The notes under the pieces: model-generated
Told to the model about the DNA's origin: nothing
What the model saw: only the letters and a program-made list of their open reading frames with translations
The model's database searches: none
Origin: PALSA-1353 sp036267155
GTDB taxonomy: Bacteria; Planctomycetota; Phycisphaerae; Tepidisphaerales; Tepidisphaeraceae
DNA: 64,000 nt
Direction of reading: 5' to 3'
NCBI GenBank assembly: GCA_036267155.1
Contig: DATAWP010000004.1
Span: 1 to 64,000, forward strand
Part shown: positions 56,393-64,000 of the stretch, piece after piece
Numbering within the stretch: position 1 is the stretch's first letter
Layout of the letters: the number at the start of each line of letters is the position of its first letter
Program-made: the position numbers and the translations under genes

Positions 56393-57412
56393 GTGCGAGT
56401 TGCGGTGGATGTGATGGGCGGCGATCATGCACCCGCCGAAATATTGCAGGGATGCTGGCAAGCCGCGCCGTTGCTCGAATCCGAGGATCTGGTTTTCCTC
56501 GTCGGTGACGAAACCGTCATTCGGCGCGGTCTGGACGCTTCACTTCTGAACCCCGATCAGAAAAAACGATACAAAGTGGTCCCGACCACGCAGGTCATCG
56601 CGATGGACGATTCCCCCGTCGAGGCGATCCGCAATAACCCCGACAGCAGCATCGCCGTGATGTGCAAGCTGGCCGCCAAGGGCGAGGCCGACGCGGTGAT
56701 TTCCGCCGGCAACACCGGCGCCTGCGTCGCCGCCGCCCAGTTGCGGATGCGCCTCCTGCCCGGCGTCAGCCGGCCCGGCATTGCCATCATGTTGCCCACG
56801 TTTCACGGCCCGGTCGTCATTTGCGACGTGGGCGCCAATCCCGAGCCCAAGCCCAAGCACCTCGAGCAATACGCCATCATGGCCGGCGCCTACGCCGCCG
56901 CGGTCTGTGGCCGCAAAGAGCCGCGCGTCGGCCTGCTCAGCATCGGCGAGGAAGATGCCAAGGGAAACACCCTCACCCGCGAAGCCCGCAAGATGATGAA
57001 GGATGAGCCGCAAATCAATTTCATCGGCAACGTCGAGGGCCGCGACCTGTTCAACGGCGGAGTGGATGTGGTGATCTGCGACGGATTCGTGGGAAACATC
57101 GTGCTGAAATTCACCGAAGGCATGGCCGCCGGCCTGTTGCGAACGATCGTCGCCGAGATCGACGAAGCCGACCCAAAGCTCATCCATCAGTTCAACCCGA
57201 TCCTGAAAAAGATTTACGCGAACCACGACTGGCAGGAATACGGCGGAGCGCCGCTGCTGGGCGTGGATGGCTACTGTCTGATATGCCACGGCCGGTCCGA
57301 GGCTCGCGCCATCAAAAACGCCATCCGCGTCGCCAAGCAACTGGCCGCCAGTCGGATCAACGAAAAGATCGTCGAAACGATCAAAAGTTCTATCCCGGTC
57401 GCCGAGGAATGA
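56393..57412 (+). CDS. plsX: Phosphate acyltransferase PlsX
   Basis: PlsX makes acyl-phosphate from acyl-ACP, the first committed step toward phosphatidic acid. The 339-residue protein has RVAVDVMGGDHAPAEILQGC, ADAVISAGNTGACVAAAQLR, RPGIAIMLPTFHGPVVICDV and GGAPLLGVDGYCLICHGRSE, all family marks. GTG 56393 was preferred to ATG 56387 because the AGGAG lies seven bases before the former and only one before the latter. The stop overlaps the fabH start. Confidence 0.95.
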   Translation: MRVAVDVMGGDHAPAEILQGCWQAAPLLESEDLVFLVGDETVIRRGLDASLLNPDQKKRYKVVPTTQVIAMDDSPVEAIRNNPDSSIAVMCKLAAKGEADAVISAGNTGACVAAAQLRMRLLPGVSRPGIAIMLPTFHGPVVICDVGANPEPKPKHLEQYAIMAGAYAAAVCGRKEPRVGLLSIGEEDAKGNTLTREARKMMKDEPQINFIGNVEGRDLFNGGVDVVICDGFVGNIVLKFTEGMAAGLLRTIVAEIDEADPKLIHQFNPILKKIYANHDWQEYGGAPLLGVDGYCLICHGRSEARAIKNAIRVAKQLAASRINEKIVETIKSSIPVAEE

Positions 57413-58401
57413 CCTTGCCATCCTTTTCCGCCATCCTCGCCGGTTTCGGCAGCCAGTTGCCCGAAAAACGGCTCACCAACGACGATCTCTCGAAGATGGT
57501 CGAGACCAACGACCAATGGATCACCCAGCGCACCGGCATCAAGGAACGACGGATTGCCGCCAGCAGCGACACCACGGCATCGCTGGCCGCCGCCGCCGCC
57601 CGCAAAGCCATCGACTCCGCCGGTTTGGAACCTCGCGATATCGAGTTGATCGTTTGCGCCACGATCACTCCGGAAATGATTTTCCCATCCACGGCCTGTT
57701 TCGTGGGCGCGGCGTTGGGCCTGAATGGAATCCCCGCTTTCGATCTCTCCGCTGCGTGCAGCGGATTTATTTATGCCCTGGTAACCGGCGCGAATTTCGT
57801 CAAAGTCGGCCAGTTCAAGAACGTCCTGGTCATCGGGGCCGAAACCCTCAGCCGAATCACCGATTACACCGACCGTTCAAGCTGCATTCTCTTCGGCGAT
57901 GGGGCCGGCGCGGTCGTTCTTCGGCAGTCCACCGAGGCCCGCAGGGGCCTGCTCTACAGTTCCCTCCACGCCGACGGGGCCGGCGCCGATGCCATGAAAT
58001 GCATCCCCGGCAGCCGGTTTCCTCTCAGCCAGCAATTGATCGCCGACCGGCAACAATTCATGAAGATCAAGGGCCGCGAGGTCTACAAGTTTGCCGTGAC
58101 CAAATTTGAAGAACTGATCCATGAAGCCATGCGCGCCTGTGAATTGAGTGCCGACGAAGTGAAGCTGATCGTTCCCCACCAGGTCAACCAGCGCATCATC
58201 GACTCGGCAATGGAAAAGCTCGGCCTGCCGCCGGACAAGGCGTTCGTCAATATCGATCGGTACGGCAACACCTCCGCCGCGTCGATTCCGATCGCCCTGG
58301 ACGAAGCCCATCGCACCGGCCGATTTAAAACCGGCGACGCCGTCATTCTCGTCGCCTTCGGTGGCGGGCTGACCTGGGCCAACGCCGTGGTGAGAATCTA
58401 A
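57409..58401 (+). CDS. fabH: 3-oxoacyl-ACP synthase III
   Basis: FabH condenses acetyl-CoA with malonyl-ACP to start fatty-acid chains. The 330-residue protein has the Cys-His-Asn triad: C117 in AFDLSAACSGFIYALVTGAN, His in IVPHQVNQRIIDSAM and Asn in DRYGNTSAASIPIALDEA. The ETNDQWITQRTGIKERRI segment near the N-terminus is typical. The start overlaps the plsX stop (ATGA) and fabD begins directly after its stop. Confidence 0.97.
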   Translation: MTLPSFSAILAGFGSQLPEKRLTNDDLSKMVETNDQWITQRTGIKERRIAASSDTTASLAAAAARKAIDSAGLEPRDIELIVCATITPEMIFPSTACFVGAALGLNGIPAFDLSAACSGFIYALVTGANFVKVGQFKNVLVIGAETLSRITDYTDRSSCILFGDGAGAVVLRQSTEARRGLLYSSLHADGAGADAMKCIPGSRFPLSQQLIADRQQFMKIKGREVYKFAVTKFEELIHEAMRACELSADEVKLIVPHQVNQRIIDSAMEKLGLPPDKAFVNIDRYGNTSAASIPIALDEAHRTGRFKTGDAVILVAFGGGLTWANAVVRI

Positions 58402-59307
58402 ATGCCGGGGAACCTCTACATTCTCGGCCCCGGCCAAGGAGCCCAGGCCGTCGGAATGGGCAAAGCCCTGTTCGATGCCTCTTCAACTGCACGCGACATT
58501 TTTCAAACGGCTAACCGCGTGGTGGGTTTCGATCTGTCCGCCCTCTGTTTCTCCGGCCCGGAGGAGCGCCTCAACCAGACCGACATCAGCCAGCCCGCGA
58601 TTTACGTCACCGGCATTGCCAGCTTCCATCACGCTGTGGAGTCGGGCCTGTTCGACGCCGCGGCCGTCACCGCCTATGCCGGTCTGAGTCTCGGCGAATA
58701 CACGGCCCTGCACCTTGCCGGGGTTTTCGGCTTCGAGGAGGGCCTTCGCCTGGTTTGCCTTCGCGGCAAATACATGCAGGAGGCGGCCGTCGCTTCCCCC
58801 AGCGGAATGGTCGCCCTCATCGGTGCCGATGAAGCCACCGCTCGACGGCTCTGCCGGGAGGCGGCCGGCGGCGATGTTCTGGTCCCCGCGAATTTCAATG
58901 CACCGGGTCAGATCGTCGTCAGCGGCGCCGCTGCCGCCTGCCAGCGATTGGTCAAAATCGCCGAAGCCGGCGGTGTCCGGTCGGCCCCGCTCAAGGTCGC
59001 CGGCGCCTTTCACAGCGCCCTCATGCAAAGCGCCGCGGACAAAATGAATGCCGAATTGGCCAGGATAGCCTTCTCGCGCCCGGACAAAATCGTGTATTCT
59101 AACGTCACGGCCAAGCCGCACGGTGATCCGGATTCGATCAAACGGCTTTTGGTCGAGCAGATTGTTTCACCGGTCCGATGGGAGCAGACGATGCAGAACC
59201 TTTTCGCCGCAGGCGAAGCGCGGGTCATCGAATTGTCGCCGGGCCGAACGCTTGCCGGACTTGCCAGGCGAATCAATCGCCGCCAGCCGGTTGAGAGCCT
59301 CGGTTAG
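58402..59307 (+). CDS. fabD: Malonyl-CoA:ACP transacylase
   Basis: FabD loads malonate onto ACP. In this 301-residue protein the oxyanion loop is GPGQGAQAVGMG, the nucleophile S96 is in YAGLSLGEYTALHLAG, and the catalytic His in VAGAFHSALM. The residue before the serine is Leu where most bacterial FabD proteins have His (GHSLG); such variants are known in the wider family. DISQPAIYVT and NAPGQIVVSG complete the pattern. It follows fabH without a gap. Confidence 0.94.
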   Translation: MPGNLYILGPGQGAQAVGMGKALFDASSTARDIFQTANRVVGFDLSALCFSGPEERLNQTDISQPAIYVTGIASFHHAVESGLFDAAAVTAYAGLSLGEYTALHLAGVFGFEEGLRLVCLRGKYMQEAAVASPSGMVALIGADEATARRLCREAAGGDVLVPANFNAPGQIVVSGAAAACQRLVKIAEAGGVRSAPLKVAGAFHSALMQSAADKMNAELARIAFSRPDKIVYSNVTAKPHGDPDSIKRLLVEQIVSPVRWEQTMQNLFAAGEARVIELSPGRTLAGLARRINRRQPVESLG

Positions 59308-59320
59308 GAGACGCGGGCAC

Positions 59321-60058
59321 ATGAGCGAAAAACGGGTAGCCCTGGTGACCGGCGGATCGCGCGGAATCGGCGCGGCCATCGTTCGTCGGCTGGCCGGAGA
59401 TGGATTGCACGTCTTGGCCTTGGCGCGGAACATGGAAAAGCTCGGCCAGGTTTGCGCCGAAACCAACGCCGCCGGTGGATCTGCCGAACCCGTCGCTTGC
59501 GACATTGCCGATTCCAAGGCCCTGGCCGCCGCCGTCGAGGCGGCGGCGGAAAAATTTGGCCGGCTCGACGTGCTGGTCAATAATGCCGGGATCACCCGGG
59601 ACGGACTTCTGCTCCGCATGGATGATGAGGATTTTGATTCCGTGATCGCCACCAACCTGAAAAGCGCCTTCGTTGCCATCCGCGCCGCCGCCCGGCCCAT
59701 GATGCGGGCCAAGGGGGGCCGGATCGTCAATATCAGTTCCGTCTCCGGCGTGGCCGGGAATGCCGGCCAGGCCAATTACGCCGCCAGCAAGGCCGGGCTC
59801 ATCGGCCTCAGCAAATCCGTCGCCAAGGAGCTGGCCGGCAAGAACATCACCTGCAACGTGGTCGCCCCCGGTTTCATCACCACGGACATGACCGATGTTC
59901 TAAGCGACCAGATCAAAGAGGGCGTCAAGAATTTCATTCCGCTCAAGCGGTTCGGCACCCCGCAGGAAGTGGCGGCCGTTGTCAGTTTCTTGGCCAGCCC
60001 CGATGCCAGTTATGTGACTGGACAGGTATTATGCGTTGATGGGGGAATGGTGATGTGA
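59321..60058 (+). CDS. fabG: 3-oxoacyl-ACP reductase
   Basis: FabG is the NADPH-dependent ketoreductase of fatty-acid elongation. The 245-residue SDR protein has the cofactor loop VTGGSRGIGAAIVRRL, NNAGITRDGLLLRMDDEDFD, and the Ser-Tyr-Lys triad in NISSVSGVAGNAGQ and NYAASKAGLIGLSKSVAKEL, ending VTGQVLCVDGGMVM. ATG 59321 is fixed by homology. acpP follows with its own promoter. Confidence 0.96.
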   Translation: MSEKRVALVTGGSRGIGAAIVRRLAGDGLHVLALARNMEKLGQVCAETNAAGGSAEPVACDIADSKALAAAVEAAAEKFGRLDVLVNNAGITRDGLLLRMDDEDFDSVIATNLKSAFVAIRAAARPMMRAKGGRIVNISSVSGVAGNAGQANYAASKAGLIGLSKSVAKELAGKNITCNVVAPGFITTDMTDVLSDQIKEGVKNFIPLKRFGTPQEVAAVVSFLASPDASYVTGQVLCVDGGMVM

Positions 60059-60063
60059 GTGAT

Positions 60064-60091
60064 TTGCAAAAGGCTCACTCACGGCTATAGT
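60064..60091 (+). promoter_or_regulatory. Promoter TTGCAA-16-TATAGT of acpP
   Basis: TTGCAA (60064-60069) and TATAGT (60086-60091) lie in the gap after fabG. An internal promoter here fits the high demand for acyl carrier protein. Confidence 0.6.
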
Positions 60092-60144
60092 TTTGCCACA
60101 GCCGGGCCGCGTGGTCTGGAAATTTTTCGCTAGGGCAGGTGGAT

Positions 60145-60384
60145 ATGGAAGACATCGATCAGAAAGTTATTGAAATCGTCAGCGAGCAGATGGGCGTTGA
60201 TAAAAGCGAAGTCACGCGTGAGACGCATTTTATCAACGACCTCAACGCCGACTCGCTCGACACCGTCGAACTCGTCATGGAGTTCGAGGACGAATTTGAA
60301 TTGTCCATCCCTGACGAAGAGGCGGAGAAAATCCAGACCGTCGGACAGGCGATCGACTATATCAAAGAACATTCCAGCAAATGA
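60145..60384 (+). CDS. acpP: Acyl carrier protein
   Basis: The 79-residue acidic protein carries the phosphopantetheine serine S37 in LNADSLDTVELVMEFEDEF. It begins MEDIDQKVIEIVSEQMGVD, the usual ACP start. ATG 60145 is six bases from AGG; a GTG at 60139 would add two residues. It holds growing acyl chains for the Fab enzymes and for PlsX. Its stop overlaps the fabF start. Confidence 0.97.
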   Translation: MEDIDQKVIEIVSEQMGVDKSEVTRETHFINDLNADSLDTVELVMEFEDEFELSIPDEEAEKIQTVGQAIDYIKEHSSK

Positions 60385-61637
60385 GCAGACGCCGAGTTGT
60401 TTTAACGGGTTTGGGCGTCGTCACATCGCTCGGTGAATCCGTCGAGGAGATGTGGGACAACCTTTGTGCCGGCAAGAGCGGGATCGGACCGATCAAACGC
60501 TGGGACGCCAGCACCTTCCCCACCCGCTTCGGCGGCGAATGCACCAACTTCGACATCACCCGCTACGACGTCTCCCGATTCACCGATGAACGCCTCCAGC
60601 CCAAGCGGCTGGACCGTTTCGGCCAGTTCGGCATCGCCGCCTCCATCAGCGCCGTCAACGACTCCGCCATCGACTTCGAAAAAACCGACCGCACCCGTTG
60701 CGGCGTGCTGATCGGCAGCGGCATCGGCGGCATCGAAACCCTCGAGGATCAGAATAAAATCCTCAACACGCGCGGGATCAGCCGGGTCAGCCCCTTCACC
60801 GTTCCCCGCCTGATGGTCAACGCCGCCAGCGGAAACGTCTCGATCATCTTCCGCCTGTACGGCCCCAATACTGCCGTCGCCACCGCCTGTGCCACCGGCG
60901 CCAACGCCATCGGCGACGCCGGCCGTTTCATCCAGCACGATCAGGCTGACGTGATGATCGCCGGCGGCTCCGAAGCCGCCCTGTGCGCCCTGGGTCTGGG
61001 CAGCTTCTGCGCCGCCCGCGCCCTCTCCACCCGTAACGACGATCCCGCCCACGCCAGCCGTCCTTGGGACAAGGACCGCGACGGATTCGTCATGGGCGAA
61101 GGCGCAGGCATCGTCATTCTGGAAGAATTCGAACACGCCAAAAAACGCGGGGCCAAAATTTATTGCGAACTGGTGGGCTACGGCATGAGCGCCGATGCCT
61201 ACCACATCACCGCGCCGGACGAACAGGGCCGCGGAGCCAGCCGCGCCATGGAATTGGCTCTCCGTGATGCCAGTCTTGCCTCCAACCAGGTCGAATACAT
61301 CAACGCCCACGGAACCAGCACGCCGCTCGGCGACGTGGCCGAGGTCAAGGCCATCAAGCACTTCTTCGGCGATCACGCCCGCAAGCTGACCATCAGTTCC
61401 ACCAAGAGCGAACTGGGACATCTCCTCGGCGCCAGCGGCGGCGTCGAAGCGGTCATCAGCGCCCTGACTATTCATCGCAATCTGATCCCGCCGACCATTA
61501 ACCTCGACAATCCCGACACCGAATGTGATCTGGATTTCGTCCCCCACAAGGCCCGCGAACGCCGCGTCAATGTAGCCATGAGCAACAGCTTCGGCTTCGG
61601 CGGCCACAACGCCACTCTCCTCCTGCGAAAGCTGTGA
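60381..61637 (+). CDS. fabF: 3-oxoacyl-ACP synthase II
   Basis: FabF elongates acyl-ACP by condensation with malonyl-ACP. The 418-residue protein has the Cys-His-His triad: C170 in NTAVATACATGANAIGDAGR, His in EYINAHGTSTPLGDVAEVK and His in STKSELGHLLGASGGVEAVI, and the end SNSFGFGGHNATLLLRK. It overlaps acpP by four bases and ends the fab cluster. The word-repeat that follows may separate it from the fliN-like gene. Confidence 0.97.
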   Translation: MSRRRVVLTGLGVVTSLGESVEEMWDNLCAGKSGIGPIKRWDASTFPTRFGGECTNFDITRYDVSRFTDERLQPKRLDRFGQFGIAASISAVNDSAIDFEKTDRTRCGVLIGSGIGGIETLEDQNKILNTRGISRVSPFTVPRLMVNAASGNVSIIFRLYGPNTAVATACATGANAIGDAGRFIQHDQADVMIAGGSEAALCALGLGSFCAARALSTRNDDPAHASRPWDKDRDGFVMGEGAGIVILEEFEHAKKRGAKIYCELVGYGMSADAYHITAPDEQGRGASRAMELALRDASLASNQVEYINAHGTSTPLGDVAEVKAIKHFFGDHARKLTISSTKSELGHLLGASGGVEAVISALTIHRNLIPPTINLDNPDTECDLDFVPHKARERRVNVAMSNSFGFGGHNATLLLRKL

Positions 61638-61648
61638 GCGGGGGTCTA

Positions 61649-61776
61649 ATTGCCAATTGCCTATTTCCAATTGCCTATTGAATTGCAACGTCGATCATCC
61701 GCCTTTCAATAGGCAACAGGAAATAGGCAACAGGAAATAGGCAATAGGCAATTGGCAATTGGCAATAGCTTCGTAC
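61649..61776. repeat. GGCAATAGG-word inverted repeat after fabF
   Basis: ATTGCCAATTGCCTATTTCC on the left is matched by several overlapping complementary words on the right (GGAAATAGGCAATAGGCAAT, ATTGGCAATTGGCAAT). The right arm has extra tandem units, so the arms are unequal. The layout resembles the TTCGAAT repeat at 39659 in style but not in sequence. Confidence 0.75.
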
Positions 61777-61817
61777 GCATCCCAACCGCCCCCTATTGCC
61801 AACCCCCTCCAACGGCC

Positions 61818-61823
61818 GATAAT
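61818..61823 (+). promoter_or_regulatory. -10 hexamer GATAAT of the fliN-like gene
   Basis: GATAAT lies 16 bases before ATG 61840; GAGGAA between the two is a likely ribosome-binding site. The leader would be about 10 bases. Confidence 0.45.
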
Positions 61824-61839
61824 GATTATTGAGGAACGG

Positions 61840-62151
61840 ATGCCCGTACTGCATGCTCCCAATCCGCCCCAGGCTTCGCCGACCGATCATGAACTCGATC
61901 GCATCCTGCGCCTTCAGGTTCCCCTCATCGTCAAGCTGGCCGACCGCAAAATGAACCTCAGCGAGGTGATGCGCCTCGGCACCGGCGCGATCATCGAATT
62001 CTTCAAGAGCAGCGAGCAGCCCCTCGAACTGCTCGTCAACAACAAGGTGATCGCCGTCGGCGACGCCGTCAAAGTGGGCGAGAATTTCGGCCTTCGCATC
62101 CGCCAGGTCGGCGACGTCAAGCAGATTGTCCAGTCCCTCGGCTCCGAGTAA
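61840..62151 (+). CDS. fliN: Lone FliN/SpoA-domain protein
   Basis: The 103-residue protein is essentially one SpoA domain: LDRILRLQVPLIVKLADRKM, LSEVMRLGTGAIIEFFKSSE and LELLVNNKVIAVGDAVKVGE, then NFGLRIRQVG. FliN forms the lower ring of the flagellar switch; SpoA proteins also occur in type III secretion. No other flagellar or secretion gene is in the window. A GAGGAA sequence precedes ATG 61840; an in-frame ATG at 61822 would add six residues. The next gene starts seven bases after the stop. Confidence 0.85.
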   Translation: MPVLHAPNPPQASPTDHELDRILRLQVPLIVKLADRKMNLSEVMRLGTGAIIEFFKSSEQPLELLVNNKVIAVGDAVKVGENFGLRIRQVGDVKQIVQSLGSE

Positions 62152-62157
62152 ACCGCG

Positions 62158-63954
62158 ATGCGGCCCGTACCCCCGATGCCGCTTCCGCAATCGTCCTCCC
62201 GATTCCGCAAGTTGATTTCAATTCTCCTGCTGGCCCTCGGCGCCGCATACTGGGTCGTGATGTTCGGGCCAACGTCGCCCGGTCGATTGGCGCTGGACGG
62301 AATGATTCTGGCCGCCGTCATCGCGTTCGTTCCCTCCATCGGACGATGGTTTGAAAGTCTCGTCGGCTGGATCAATGCCGCAATCGGCCCTCGCCGGGCG
62401 AGCGTCGCCATCACGATCACCATTCTGATCGCCGTCTATCTGTTCGCATTCGCCTACGGTTCGCGGAGCCGTTTGTTTTTGAAGTTGAATGATGAACACG
62501 CCTACATGATCCAGGCCCGGATGTTGTCGCACGGCAGGCTATGGTTGGCGCCTTATCCCCCGGAGATCGCTCCGTTCTTCGACGCCTTGTCCATGATCGT
62601 CGATCGCGTCTATGCACCGATGTATTTTCCCGGAACGGCCCTGGCGATGGTTCCGTTCGTGTGGCTGCGGCTTCCCTTCTGGGTCATGCCCGTGCTGAGC
62701 GCATCGGTCGCGGCGGGGCTGTTGTATTGGGTGTTCGCCGAAATGTTCGATCCGGTCCACGGCCTGCTCGCGGTCCTCATGCTGGCCTCGCTGCACATCT
62801 ATCGCGACACCGCGATCCTGCTGCTCGCCGATTCCCCATTCCTCGCCGCCGAACTGGTTTTGCTCTGGGCATGGCTGCAATTTCGCCGCCGGCCGCTCCC
62901 GCGTTATGCGCTGGCGATCGGCGCCGCCGCCGGTTACGCCGCCATTACCCGGCCGCTCGACGCGGTTTGTTTCGCCCTGCCCATCGGGGTGGCCATTGTT
63001 TGCCAAATGCGACGACAACCCCGGCAACTCGCGCGCCACGGCCTCGTGATCGTACTGGCCGCGTCACCCTGTCTGGCACTGCTGATCGCGCAAAATCGCG
63101 GCGTAACCGGACACTGGTTCGAGTTGGCCGAATCCTATTACAACCGGCAAAATTTTCCGGTTTCGCCGCTGGGCTTTCCCCGCGTCGATTCCAATCGCAT
63201 CCCATTGGATTTGAGTGCTCCCAAGCAGCAATGGCTCCACGACTGGGTGATTCCCAGCTTCCAGCGCCACACACCCGCCAACGCCCTGCGGAGCTGGTAT
63301 CGCGGCCGGCTTTGGCAAACGCTCGACAACGCGCTGCCCAATCCCATTTTGATCCTCCTCTTGCCCGTCGCTCTGTTGTCGCTGGGCGAGGCACGCCGGC
63401 GCGTCCTCTTCGCGGCCTTGGTGATTTTCCTCGTCGGATACGCCGTCTATCTCTTTTTTCTCGAACATTACGTCATATCCATTTTGCCGGCGATGATCTG
63501 CATGGTTCTGATGGGCTGGGAATCCCTGCATTTCACCTGGCCGGGCAGGCGTCTCAACATCTTCCTCCTGATTTCACTTCTGACGATTTCGCTGGCCGCC
63601 ATCTGGCCCATCGCCCCGTTTTCACCCCTGCCCATCCCGTTCGCACCCGATCAGCGGGCCGCCAATGAATGCCTCGCTCGTCTCCCCAAAACTCCCGCGG
63701 TCGTTCTTTTCCGCTTCGACCCGATGGTCGGCTCATTCCACGACGACCCCGTTTACAACGATAGCGTCTCGTGGCCCAACGACGCTCCCATCATCCGCGC
63801 CCGTGATCTGGGTCCCGAAAAAGACCGCGACATCTTCAAGTATTACGCCCAGCGCCAACCGGACCGTGTCTTTTATGTGTACGACCCCGATGCCCGCGCC
63901 GCCGGCCGATATCCCATCACCCGTCTCGGCTTCGCCCGCCAGCTAGCCAAATGA
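62158..63954 (+). CDS. GT-C-type membrane glycosyltransferase
   Basis: This 598-residue protein has about 12 membrane helices and the GT-C first-loop acidic motif LNDEHAYMIQARMLSHGRLW, as in ArnT/PMT and GT39/GT83-type enzymes that use polyprenyl-phosphate sugars. YRDTAILLLADSPFLAAELV matches a second conserved loop with its Asp. The last 90 residues form a small soluble domain (NECLARLPKTPAVVLFRFDP). The sugar and acceptor are unknown. It is seven bases after the fliN-like gene, so flagellar or envelope glycosylation is conceivable but unproven. Confidence 0.78.
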   Translation: MRPVPPMPLPQSSSRFRKLISILLLALGAAYWVVMFGPTSPGRLALDGMILAAVIAFVPSIGRWFESLVGWINAAIGPRRASVAITITILIAVYLFAFAYGSRSRLFLKLNDEHAYMIQARMLSHGRLWLAPYPPEIAPFFDALSMIVDRVYAPMYFPGTALAMVPFVWLRLPFWVMPVLSASVAAGLLYWVFAEMFDPVHGLLAVLMLASLHIYRDTAILLLADSPFLAAELVLLWAWLQFRRRPLPRYALAIGAAAGYAAITRPLDAVCFALPIGVAIVCQMRRQPRQLARHGLVIVLAASPCLALLIAQNRGVTGHWFELAESYYNRQNFPVSPLGFPRVDSNRIPLDLSAPKQQWLHDWVIPSFQRHTPANALRSWYRGRLWQTLDNALPNPILILLLPVALLSLGEARRRVLFAALVIFLVGYAVYLFFLEHYVISILPAMICMVLMGWESLHFTWPGRRLNIFLLISLLTISLAAIWPIAPFSPLPIPFAPDQRAANECLARLPKTPAVVLFRFDPMVGSFHDDPVYNDSVSWPNDAPIIRARDLGPEKDRDIFKYYAQRQPDRVFYVYDPDARAAGRYPITRLGFARQLAK

Positions 63955-63955
63955 T

Positions 63956-64000
63956 TTACGGAAACAGCCCTTTCAATCGACACGCCTCCGCCACCCGGCT
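63956..64000 (-). CDS. C-terminal end of an unidentified protein, cut by the window edge
   Basis: On the minus strand the frame entering from the window edge ends SRVAEACRLKGLFP and TAA at 63956-63958. It reads like a plausible protein end and would converge with the glycosyltransferase gene, two bases away. Only 14 codons are visible, so the family cannot be told. The opposite possibility, a plus-strand gene starting at ATG 63951 overlapping the previous stop, cannot be excluded. Confidence 0.35.
   Translation of the reverse strand, partial: SRVAEACRLKGLFP

Overview
The window looks like chromosomal DNA of a planctomycete-type bacterium, possibly class Phycisphaerae; this is inferred, since no rRNA is present. 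The supporting signs are moderately high GC, a small Hc1-type histone-like protein, lone SpoA/FliN and RnfC/RnfD genes, a GH10-like protein without its catalytic glutamates, Yip1 and DUF1572 proteins, and many intergenic inverted repeats. No phage, transposase, tRNA, rRNA or CRISPR array was seen.

Layout. Bases 1-16800 are a mosaic of housekeeping genes (dsbD, proA, purC) and accessory genes: a PIN toxin-antitoxin pair, three nucleotidyltransferase-type genes, one orphan and one complete HigBA system, a truncated methyltransferase, and HD, CYTH, CDF and Yip1 proteins. Bases 16900-22900 carry a GH10-like pseudoenzyme, a ComEA-like protein, an orphan antitoxin, uvrB, a second HigBA pair and nadC. 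Bases 23000-41000 are an unusually complete type IV pilus locus: six pilin-like or pseudopilin-like genes, pilM-N-O, a PilP/GspC-like gene, secretin pilQ, a TPR lipoprotein, a histidine kinase, a response regulator, an HD-GYP protein, a STAS protein, pilB and pilC. No pilT or prepilin peptidase is in the window. Bases 41000-50900 hold an rnfD-like and an rnfC-like gene with a TIM-barrel gene, lysS, a LolCE-type permease with its LolD ATPase, ilvE, the histone-like gene and a FabZ-like gene. Bases 50900-64000 hold a DEDDh exonuclease fused to a WYL-like domain, a GH114-like protein, alaS, and the fatty-acid cluster rpmF-plsX-fabH-fabD-fabG-acpP-fabF, followed by a lone fliN-like gene and a GT-C membrane glycosyltransferase.

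How the genes work together. The pilus locus combines structural genes, a two-component pair, a predicted c-di-GMP phosphodiesterase and a PilB whose N-terminus looks like a c-di-GMP-binding MshEN domain, which suggests pilus extension is controlled locally. The fab cluster is translationally coupled at several junctions (ATGA overlaps). Across the window, many genes have a TATAAT-like hexamer only 6-10 bases before the start codon and no Shine-Dalgarno sequence, suggesting frequent leaderless transcription. The gaps hold several families of palindromic repeats, two of which appear to have been absorbed into coding ends.
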